Positions 1 through 6,848 of a stretch of DNA of 9,431 nucleotides are shown in pieces. The notes beneath the pieces were generated by a model, which saw nothing but the letters and a program-made list of their open reading frames with translations, had not been told where the DNA came from and did no database searches. The DNA is from an uncultured Prevotellaceae bacterium (lineage in GTDB: Bacteria; Bacteroidota; Bacteroidia; Bacteroidales; Bacteroidaceae): NCBI GenBank assembly GCA_902775075.1, contig CACYKX010000125.1:1-9431 (forward strand), in the 5' to 3' direction. Position numbers and translations under genes: made by a program. The stretch's first letter is position 1. Each line of letters begins with the position of its first letter.

Positions 1-537
1 TATTCTTTTAGTTCAGGACTGACCCCTCGTGTCACCTCTTTGCTGCAACGCCGTAATGGAGAACTCCTTGTAGGAACATCGGGAAGAGGACTCTACAGAA
101 TTACAGGTAATATTTTGAACAAGGTTAAAGATGGATATACCACTCCTTCTGGTAATTGGTATTACAACCAGATGTTGGAAGACCGTCAAGGTCGGTTCTG
201 GAAATGCGGTTACGGTGAGGAGATTACGATGAAAGAGCAAAACGGTGTACATTCGTTTTTTGTGAGACAAGGCATCGTGGTGAAACTCTTGGAGAGAGCA
301 GGCGATATACTGGTCATCTGCCAGCATGGTATTAGCAGCTATCATCAAGGTAAGATGGGTAATAGTGATATAGACCTCTCAGTATTAGGGTCTAATACAT
401 CCATCAGTAGCGCCTATCAAAGTCGTAATGGTAATATATATATAGGTACGCGAGGAGACGGTCTTTTCATGTTAGAGAAAGGAAGTAAGAAGTTGACTCG
501 GGTAGAGTGTAATCTCAATAAGGAAGTAAGAAGTTGA
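1..537 (+). CDS. Hybrid two-component sensor (HTCS), N-terminal piece, 5'-partial and frameshifted
   Basis: This is the upstream piece of a PUL hybrid two-component regulator. The frame is open from base 1, so the true start and signal peptide lie before the window; the TTG at 40 is only an internal codon. Three beta-propeller (Reg_prop) blades are visible, with cores such as ELLVGTSGRGLYRI and GNIYIGTRGDGLFML. The middle one is degenerate (DRQGRFWKCGYG). In HTCS proteins these blades form the periplasmic sensor that binds released oligosaccharides. The frame runs into the second copy of a 41-bp tandem duplication, gains the foreign tail KEVRS and stops at TGA 535-537. Deleting one copy joins it in frame to the piece at 534-3590, giving VECNLNGIDF across the junction. 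As written, this product would be a truncated propeller with no membrane anchor or kinase. Identity is firm from the joined reading; whether the break is biological is unknown. Confidence 0.85.
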   Translation, partial: YSFSSGLTPRVTSLLQRRNGELLVGTSGRGLYRITGNILNKVKDGYTTPSGNWYYNQMLEDRQGRFWKCGYGEEITMKEQNGVHSFFVRQGIVVKLLERAGDILVICQHGISSYHQGKMGNSDIDLSVLGSNTSISSAYQSRNGNIYIGTRGDGLFMLEKGSKKLTRVECNLNKEVRS

Positions 538-560
538 CTCGGGTAGAGTGTAATCTCAAT
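479..560 (+). repeat. Exact 41-bp tandem duplication inside the HTCS gene
   Basis: Bases 479-519 and 520-560 are identical: both run from AAGGAAGTAAG to TAATCTCAAT. The repeat is bounded exactly, since base 478 (a) differs from base 519 (t). As 41 is not a multiple of three, it shifts the reading frame and creates a TGA stop at 535-537. Removing either copy restores one continuous frame through a loop between two propeller blades. No terminal inverted repeats or other mobile-element signs flank it. It could be a replication-slippage mutation, a reversible on/off repeat, or an assembly artefact from unmerged overlapping contigs. Confidence 0.97.
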
Positions 561-3500
561 GGAATAGATTTTAATACAGCCAAGATATGGTGTATCCAAG
601 AAGACCGTTTTGGTAATATGTGGTTAGGTTGCCAGTCGAAAGGTTTGGTTATCATCCCCCATGTACAACCTCAGTTTGCGTCTTGGAGATTCTCTTCTCA
701 AGGCTATCATGTCAGTTCGACGGTGACATCCATCTGTCGTGGAGATCATGGCATCATCTGGTGTGTCGTCCAAGGAAATGGAGTTTATGGCTTTGACAAG
801 CGTGGCCATATCGTTTCCCATCCTTCATCGCCAACATCCCCGGAGATTATGTATCGTGACAAGAACGGTCGCTACTGGATATGCACCGATGAAGCCCTCT
901 ATGCCTATAATCCCCTTACCGGTCAGTCTCAGTATCAGGCATCATTTGTTTGCGAGAAGTTGAACGGTATCTGTGACCTCGGACACGGAAGTTTGTTCAT
1001 CTCCACCTATTCCCGTGGGCTGACCATATTCAATCCCCGGAATCACTCCTCCCATAACTACCTATCGACAGATGTTGATCCTGTTCATGGTATACTCCAT
1101 AACAACTGGATCCTTGCAATGATGCCAGATCGCTATGGCTGTCTTTGGGTGGCAACTTCTGCCGGTGTTTCGTGCTATGATCCACAGAAAAATAACTTTC
1201 ATCCTTATGGATGGGATAGTCTGCTCGATGGTACCATGTGCTATTCACTCTGCGAAACAAATCATGGCGAAGTCCTTATAGGCACAGACCGAGGACTATA
1301 TATTTATTATCATGGCAGTAAGAAGGTTGTTCGTTTTAAATATGGTAATGCCCTGTCAAATAAGGTGATAGGGAATATCGTGCAATCCAACAATGGAGAC
1401 ATCTGGTGTGCCACCTCCATGGGCATATGGCAGTTTGATAGTAAAAGAAAAAAGTTCGTAGGTCATGTCTTGGGCAATGGACTTACGATGAAGGAATATG
1501 TGAACAATGTGAGTTTGCATACCAATGACGACATGATCTATTTCGCCAATAATGACGGGTTGACAGTCTTTAATGCATCCCAGACCATGGGATGTCATAA
1601 AGCCCTTCCTGATGTCAAGCTCACGGGATTTCTCATTGCCGGAAATCCTGTTAATACCCTTACGGAATCAAATGGCCGACATGTCGCAGATGGACCAGTC
1701 ACCTCTACCGACCACTATCAGGTTTCATATCTTGATAATAGCATCAGTTTGGAATTTTCTCTGCTAGATTTCGTCAGTCCTGACAATATCATTTATGAAT
1801 ATCGCATCAATGATGGAAGATGGATGCAGACACCAGAAGGTATAAACAGCATACAACTCAGTCATCTCCAGCCCGGCAACTATCACATTGAGGTCAGGGC
1901 ATTGTCTGCAGGAGTCTATTCAAAGACTAAGACGATTACTCTGGATGTCCTTCCACCATGGTATCGCTCAGGATGGGCATATACCCTCTATTACATCGCT
2001 CTTCTGCTCCTCTTTGTTGCAGGAGTATGGGTTATCAAAAAGAATGCTCGTCAACGGTTGGATGAAGAAAAGATGAGATTCCTTATCAATGCCACCCATG
2101 ACATCCGTTCCCCACTGACCCTGATACTAGGTCCTCTCGCTAAATTGAAGACACTGATAGGTAATGGTGAGGGCAAGGCTGACATAGAGACTATTGATCG
2201 TAATGCACAGCGACTGATGTCGTTGGTGAATCAGATTTTGGATGAGCGACGTATCGATAAGAATCAGATGCTTTTGCATTGCCGTGAGACCAATCTGGTA
2301 GACTTCATCAGTGGCATCTGTAAACTGTATCAGTATAATGCCAGTCAGCGCGGCATCACCTTTACTTTTGAACATGAGAAGAATCATGTCTTTGCATGGA
2401 TCGATCGGATCAATTTCGATAAGGTCATTGCCAATCTGCTCTCCAATGCCTTTAAATATATCTTTGACGGAGGAGAGATAAAGGTAGTGCTCCGTGAACT
2501 TGAGAAAGAGATAGAGATTGATGTCGTCGATAATGGAGTAGGGATAAAGAAAGAAAAGGCAGAACGACTTTTCGACCGCTTCTATCAAGGTCATAATTCA
2601 GATGATTTTGGCGTCAAGGGTACAGGTATAGGTTTGAACCTTTGCCGTTCCATCACTCTGTTGCACAAAGGAAGAATCTATGCCAGCAATCGTAACGATG
2701 GAAAGCGAGGCTCTTGCTTTACGGTCATCATTCCTAAAGGCAATGCTCATCTGAGACCCGACCAAATCGTCAAGGAGTCACCAGCCAAAGTTATACTTTC
2801 CGATGGTAGCAATGCCAGTCGGAAGAGTCAGCATTTCCGTATACTTATTGTTGATGATGATCCCGAAATCGCTAACTATATCAATTGTGAACTTGGACAA
2901 TACTATAAGTTTGACCACATGCCTAACGGTCGTGAAGCATTGAAAGTATTGCTTTCACAACAATATGACCTAGTTATCAGTGACCTGATGATGCCTGAGA
3001 TGGATGGTCTCACCCTTCTGAGACGTATCAAGAAGCATCCCCAGATTTCTCAGATTCCGGTTATCATGCTAACTTCCAAGGCAGAGGTGGAATATAAGTT
3101 GGAAGGATTGAAAACTGGTGCTGATGCCTATTTGGCTAAGCCGTTCAATATGGAGGAACTTCATATTCAGATCGATAATCTCATCGATAATATACGTCGC
3201 CTTCGTGGAAAGTTCAGCGGAGCCGTTGACCAAGAGCAACGTATAGAGAAAATCAATGTGAAAGGAAACGATGACGAATTCATGGAACGAGTGATGCGCT
3301 CGGTGAATGCAAACATGTCAGACTGCAACTACAATATCGATTCCCTTGCCAAAGATGTGGGTATAAGTAGAACACAGTTGCATCGTAAGATGAAGGAAAT
3401 CACAGGAATCTCTTCGGGAAAGTTCTTAAGAAATCTTCGTATGGAACAGGCAGCCAAGTTGCTTAGAGAAGGAAAGGTGAACGTATCGCAGGTAGCGGAT

Positions 3501-3590
3501 AAGGTAGGATATCAAGACTTGGCACATTTCTCGACCGCCTTTAAGACCCATTTCGGAGTTTCCCCTTCTGAATATCAAGAAACCCAGTAG
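534..3590 (+). CDS. Hybrid two-component sensor/regulator (HTCS): main piece with propeller, kinase, receiver and AraC HTH
   Basis: This is the main part of the one-protein two-component regulator of the adjacent susCD operon. Numbering is from TTG 534. About eight propeller blades occupy residues 15-350 (e.g. GNMWLGCQSKGLVII, GCLWVATSAGV). A Y_Y_Y domain spans about 402-470, and one membrane helix about 483-502. The HisKA H-box has His522 (HDIRSPLTLI). The HATPase has its N-box at about 634 (NLLSNAFKY), G1 at 666 (DNGVGI) and G2 at 696 (GTGIGL). The receiver begins at about 769, with acidic D774-D776, phosphoacceptor D817 and K869. A C-terminal AraC-type double HTH covers about 928-1014. All catalytic residues are present. 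The TTG start is formal only: the frame is the continuation of 1-537, broken by the 41-bp duplication. Without one copy the two pieces read as about 1182 residues inside the window, with perhaps three further blades and a signal peptide missing upstream. Translated alone it lacks an export signal. An intrinsic terminator follows. Confidence 0.93.
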   Translation: MTRVECNLNGIDFNTAKIWCIQEDRFGNMWLGCQSKGLVIIPHVQPQFASWRFSSQGYHVSSTVTSICRGDHGIIWCVVQGNGVYGFDKRGHIVSHPSSPTSPEIMYRDKNGRYWICTDEALYAYNPLTGQSQYQASFVCEKLNGICDLGHGSLFISTYSRGLTIFNPRNHSSHNYLSTDVDPVHGILHNNWILAMMPDRYGCLWVATSAGVSCYDPQKNNFHPYGWDSLLDGTMCYSLCETNHGEVLIGTDRGLYIYYHGSKKVVRFKYGNALSNKVIGNIVQSNNGDIWCATSMGIWQFDSKRKKFVGHVLGNGLTMKEYVNNVSLHTNDDMIYFANNDGLTVFNASQTMGCHKALPDVKLTGFLIAGNPVNTLTESNGRHVADGPVTSTDHYQVSYLDNSISLEFSLLDFVSPDNIIYEYRINDGRWMQTPEGINSIQLSHLQPGNYHIEVRALSAGVYSKTKTITLDVLPPWYRSGWAYTLYYIALLLLFVAGVWVIKKNARQRLDEEKMRFLINATHDIRSPLTLILGPLAKLKTLIGNGEGKADIETIDRNAQRLMSLVNQILDERRIDKNQMLLHCRETNLVDFISGICKLYQYNASQRGITFTFEHEKNHVFAWIDRINFDKVIANLLSNAFKYIFDGGEIKVVLRELEKEIEIDVVDNGVGIKKEKAERLFDRFYQGHNSDDFGVKGTGIGLNLCRSITLLHKGRIYASNRNDGKRGSCFTVIIPKGNAHLRPDQIVKESPAKVILSDGSNASRKSQHFRILIVDDDPEIANYINCELGQYYKFDHMPNGREALKVLLSQQYDLVISDLMMPEMDGLTLLRRIKKHPQISQIPVIMLTSKAEVEYKLEGLKTGADAYLAKPFNMEELHIQIDNLIDNIRRLRGKFSGAVDQEQRIEKINVKGNDDEFMERVMRSVNANMSDCNYNIDSLAKDVGISRTQLHRKMKEITGISSGKFLRNLRMEQAAKLLREGKVNVSQVADKVGYQDLAHFSTAFKTHFGVSPSEYQETQ

Positions 3591-3617
3591 GAATAGGCTA
3601 TCTACAGCACCTTTAAC

Positions 3618-3659
3618 AATTCTCGGCATTTTGTGACTAATTGCGAAATGCCGAGAATT
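3618..3659 (+). terminator. Intrinsic terminator after the HTCS gene
   Basis: A perfect 14-bp inverted repeat pairs 3618-3631 (AATTCTCGGCATTT) with 3646-3659 (AAATGCCGAGAATT). The loop is 14 nt (3632-3645), and a T run covers 3658-3662. It begins 27 bp after the HTCS stop codon, which is typical of a rho-independent terminator. It insulates the regulator gene from the susCD operon downstream. Stem and T run are seen directly; function is inferred. Confidence 0.85.
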
Positions 3660-3694
3660 TTTGTAGGATGCAATGTTTTCGCAAGTTCGTGCAA
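3641..3694 (+). promoter_or_regulatory. Candidate HTCS operator upstream of susC
   Basis: TTGCGAAA (3641-3648) is the exact reverse complement of TTTCGCAA (3677-3684). GCAA also recurs at 3670, 3681 and 3691, roughly one helical turn apart, including in TTCGCAA and TTCGTGCAA. The cluster ends about 33 bp upstream of the -7 element, where AraC-type activators commonly bind. The left arm overlaps the terminator hairpin, so part of the symmetry may be chance. The assignment as the HTCS binding site is an inference. Confidence 0.35.
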
Positions 3695-3727
3695 CAAAAT
3701 TCTTATAACAAATGCTAAAAACAATGT

Positions 3728-3735
3728 TATCTTTG
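3728..3735 (+). promoter_or_regulatory. Bacteroidota -7 promoter element of the susCD operon
   Basis: TATCTTTG matches the Bacteroidota sigma-ABfr -7 consensus TAnnTTTG exactly. It lies 70 bp before the susC start codon, implying a leader of about 60 nt. No convincing TTTG-type -33 element is seen at the expected distance upstream, which fits a promoter that depends on an activator such as the HTCS. The leader (about 3742-3805) is AT-rich, as is usual for translation starts in this phylum, and has no clear Shine-Dalgarno sequence. Confidence 0.65.
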
Positions 3736-3742
3736 TAGCCAA

Positions 3743-3788
3743 ATAATCTAATCAAAACTTAACCAATCTAGTTTATTGATAATCTAAT
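3743..3788 (+). repeat. Short direct repeats in the susC leader
   Basis: ATAATCTAAT occurs at 3743-3752 and again at 3779-3788. The shorter core AATCTA also occurs at 3765-3770. All three lie in the presumed 5' untranslated leader of susC. The region is strongly AT-rich, so chance recurrence is plausible and no function is assigned. Confidence 0.4.
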
Positions 3789-3805
3789 AACTAATTTATC
3801 CTGTT

Positions 3806-6800
3806 ATGGAATTAAAAAAACAATTGAATCGAGTCCTAATGATACTCGTTGTGATGGTAGCATTCCCAGCAATGCTTTCAGCTCAGAGTATCCTTAAAGG
3901 TGTTGTTACCGATGATTCTGGTGAACCTATCATTGGTGCTACGATTAGTGAAGTAGGTACAAAGAATGCCGCAGTAAGTGATTTTAACGGTAATTTTGAA
4001 CTGAGAAACACCACAAGTGATGCTATTACAGTATCTTATATTGGTTATGTGAAACAAACAGTTCAGATCAAAGGCAAATCTTATGTGAAGGTGACTCTTC
4101 ATGTTGACCAGAAACTTATCGATGAAGTCGTTGTCGTAGGTTATGGTACCATGCGTAAGAGTGATGTTACAGGTGCTGTGACAAGAGCCAACATCCAAGC
4201 ATTCGAGAAATCTACCAATACAAACCTTCTTCAGTCTTTACAGGGAACTGTTCCTGGACTGAATGTCGGTCAGGCAAGTTCTGCCGGTTCTAGTCCTGAA
4301 TTATCTATTCGTGGTGCCAACACCATTTCCGGTAATACCAGCGTCCTTGTTATCCTCGACGGAATCATCTATACCGGTAGTCTTTCAAGTATCAACCCTG
4401 CCGATATCGAAAGTGTTGACGTCTTGAAAGATGCTTCGGCAACAGCCGTCTATGGTGCTCAGGCTGCCAATGGCGTACTCCTTATCACGACAAAGCGTGG
4501 TGCCAAGGGTAAGGCTAAGGTAAACTTCTCAAGCAGTTATAGTATGCAGACTCCGACTCATAAACTGCATACCATGAATCGTGAGCAGATGTTGAACTTT
4601 GATAACGAGTGCTTATGGCAGTACTCTAAGACAGAGGCTTCCGGTTATACCCAACAGAATCCTGATTTTAAACTCTCTGAGCGTATGCCTGATGCATGGA
4701 TGACAGATGATAAAGGTAACATCGTCCCAGGTGACTATGACTGGTGGAGCGATTTCACACGTACTGGTTCTATCTTTGAAAACAAGTTGAACATCTCCGG
4801 TGGTGCTGATAACATGTCGTATTTGATTTCTCTTGGCAATACGAGTCAGAAGAACTATTTGCTTAACGATGATTATAAGCGTAATACGATTCGTGTGAAC
4901 TTGGACATTAAGCCTGTGTCATGGTTGAAGGCCGGAGTTCAAGCTTTCGGTTCTTTTGAGAATCGTGACGGACAAGAAACCTATCTTCCATTCCTCATCG
5001 AGTGCAGTCCACTTACAAAACCATATGATGAGAATGGCGAGATGATTCATTATCCTGCTCATGATGCACGTGAGAACCCTTATCACGGTTCTTTGGTTGA
5101 TGACTATGATCGCTCAAATTCATTCTTCGCAAATCTCTATGCAGAGGTAAAACTTCCGGTAAAAGGTCTTACCTATCGTATGAATTTTGGTAACAACTAT
5201 CGTATCGGTGAGCACAACTATGCAAGTGAATTTGCTGAGAATAGTAATGGACAGGCTTACAAGCATCATTCAAGATATAATGACTGGACATTTGATAATA
5301 TCGTAAACTATCAGAATGACTTCGGTAAGCATTCTGTGGGTGCTACATTTGTATATGGTGCTTCAAAGCGCCAGTATAGTTATACGGCAGCTGATGCTAA
5401 GTTGTTCCCACGTATGACATTGGGTTACAACTCACTCGAACTTGCCGGTACCCAGCAGACAAATTCTGATGCATGGGAAGAGACCCTACTTTATCAGATG
5501 GGACGTGTAAACTATGCTTATGACAGCAAGTATCTTTTGACAGCTACTGTTCGTCGTGATGGCTTCTCTGGTTTTTCAAAGAGTAACAAGAGTGCCGTAT
5601 TCCCATCTGTCGCTCTTGGTTGGGTTATCTCTAACGAGGAGTGGTTCAAGGTTCCTACGCTCGATTACTTGAAACTTCGTGCAGGTTGGGGTGTCAGTGG
5701 TAACCAGACAGCCCGTTATTCTTCATTGGCACGTGTGGACTCTTCTATCGGTTACATCTTTGGTGATGGCGCTTCTTCTGGTGTGATGCGTCAGGAGTTG
5801 GTTTCTATGGAAAACAATAACCTGAAGTGGGAAAAGACCTCTGGCTTTAACTTTGGTGTAGACTTCTCATTACTCAACAACCGTATCACCGGTAATATTG
5901 AGTATTATACCACCAAGACCACAGACTTGCTTTATGCAGTCTCTATTCCTTCAATCACTGGTTTCACATCTATTATGTCTAATGTAGGTGAAATTCAGAA
6001 CAATGGTTTCGAGTTCACGATCAATACTCGTAATATCCAAACCAAAAACTTTGAGTGGACTTCTATGTTCAACTTCTCTACCAATAGCAATAAGATCAAG
6101 AAACTAGCTGGTCTTGATACCAATGGTGATGGTAAGGAAGACGATCTTTCTTCATCATCTCTCTTTATCGGTCAGTCACTCTCAGCGATCTATGATTATA
6201 CCATTGATGGCATCTATCAGGTAGGTGATAAAATACCAGAAGGTTATCATCCTGGTAACTATCGCATCGTTGACGTCAATGATGATGGTAAGATTGATGA
6301 GAAAGACCGCAGTATCATCGGTAAGGCAGATCCTTCTTGCCGTATGGGTTTACTCAACACTTTGAAGTATAATCGTTTCACCTTGAGTTTCTTCCTTAAT
6401 GCTGTGATTGGTGGAAGTAAGAGCTATTTGGGTAAGAATACCTATGCTGAACTTGTCAACGATAATACCTTGCGTCATAATCGGTTGACAGAACAGGTGG
6501 AGAACTTCTGGACACCAAGCAACCCAAGTGGTATCTACGCTCTCTATAATGCTAATCCTGCTATCAATCCAGGTCGTTATGAGAACCGTTCTTTCCTACG
6601 CCTACAAGATATCACACTCTCATATGATCTTCCAAAGACATGGATGCAGCGTATTGGTATTGACGGTATCAACGTTTACTTGAGTTGTAAAAATTTGCTG
6701 ACTATCACTGGTTGGCATGGTTGGGATCCGGAACCAAACGTGACCTATCAAGACATCAACGGTCAAAACCGTATGACAGGTAGTCGCTATGAGGATCGTC

Positions 6801-6844
6801 CTGTAATGAAGAGTATGACATTAGGTATCAACATCAATTTGTAA
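3806..6844 (+). CDS. susC: SusC/RagA-like TonB-dependent outer-membrane transporter
   Basis: This outer-membrane barrel imports glycan oligosaccharides with energy from TonB, working as a complex with the SusD-like protein encoded next. The 1012-residue length is usual for the family. The signal peptide is residues 1-26 (ends AMLSA|Q). A carboxypeptidase-regulatory-like (CarbopepD_reg_2) domain spans about 28-104, with SDFNGNFEL and VSYIGY. The TonB box DEVVVVGYG is at 106-114, followed by SDVTGAV. The plug covers about 120-235, with LSIRGANTI, VLVILDG and ADIESVDVLKDASATAVYG. The rest is beta-barrel, ending in SMTLGININL. Two Asp-rich, EF-hand-like loops are visible at about 771 (DTNGDGKEDD) and 823 (DVNDDGKIDEKD); the second is common in SusC proteins. 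There is no N-terminal STN domain, so it is not an anti-sigma-linked receptor and fits HTCS control. The ATG at 3806 is chosen because it directly precedes the signal peptide. Family is certain; the sugar carried is inferred from the GH115 neighbour. Confidence 0.96.
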   Translation: MELKKQLNRVLMILVVMVAFPAMLSAQSILKGVVTDDSGEPIIGATISEVGTKNAAVSDFNGNFELRNTTSDAITVSYIGYVKQTVQIKGKSYVKVTLHVDQKLIDEVVVVGYGTMRKSDVTGAVTRANIQAFEKSTNTNLLQSLQGTVPGLNVGQASSAGSSPELSIRGANTISGNTSVLVILDGIIYTGSLSSINPADIESVDVLKDASATAVYGAQAANGVLLITTKRGAKGKAKVNFSSSYSMQTPTHKLHTMNREQMLNFDNECLWQYSKTEASGYTQQNPDFKLSERMPDAWMTDDKGNIVPGDYDWWSDFTRTGSIFENKLNISGGADNMSYLISLGNTSQKNYLLNDDYKRNTIRVNLDIKPVSWLKAGVQAFGSFENRDGQETYLPFLIECSPLTKPYDENGEMIHYPAHDARENPYHGSLVDDYDRSNSFFANLYAEVKLPVKGLTYRMNFGNNYRIGEHNYASEFAENSNGQAYKHHSRYNDWTFDNIVNYQNDFGKHSVGATFVYGASKRQYSYTAADAKLFPRMTLGYNSLELAGTQQTNSDAWEETLLYQMGRVNYAYDSKYLLTATVRRDGFSGFSKSNKSAVFPSVALGWVISNEEWFKVPTLDYLKLRAGWGVSGNQTARYSSLARVDSSIGYIFGDGASSGVMRQELVSMENNNLKWEKTSGFNFGVDFSLLNNRITGNIEYYTTKTTDLLYAVSIPSITGFTSIMSNVGEIQNNGFEFTINTRNIQTKNFEWTSMFNFSTNSNKIKKLAGLDTNGDGKEDDLSSSSLFIGQSLSAIYDYTIDGIYQVGDKIPEGYHPGNYRIVDVNDDGKIDEKDRSIIGKADPSCRMGLLNTLKYNRFTLSFFLNAVIGGSKSYLGKNTYAELVNDNTLRHNRLTEQVENFWTPSNPSGIYALYNANPAINPGRYENRSFLRLQDITLSYDLPKTWMQRIGIDGINVYLSCKNLLTITGWHGWDPEPNVTYQDINGQNRMTGSRYEDRPVMKSMTLGININL

Positions 6845-6848
6845 AACC

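Noticed and set aside
40..42. TTG at 40 as the start of a separate gene
   Set aside because: The same frame is open and propeller-like (YSFSSGLTPRVTSLLQ) back to base 1, so the gene begins upstream of the window.
2127..2594. Minus-strand 155-codon open frame inside the HTCS kinase
   Set aside because: It is fully antisense to the conserved HisKA/HATPase coding sequence and has no family resemblance or promoter context.
3426..3755. Minus-strand open frame across the HTCS 3' end and the intergenic region
   Set aside because: It runs antisense through the conserved AraC HTH coding region and the terminator, and its product has no recognisable motif. It is a shadow frame.
6271..6310. EF-hand or dockerin-like Asp-rich loop in the SusC protein as a sign of a cellulosome-type module
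   Set aside because: A single DVNDDGKIDEKD loop is common in SusC-family proteins and there is no paired dockerin repeat.
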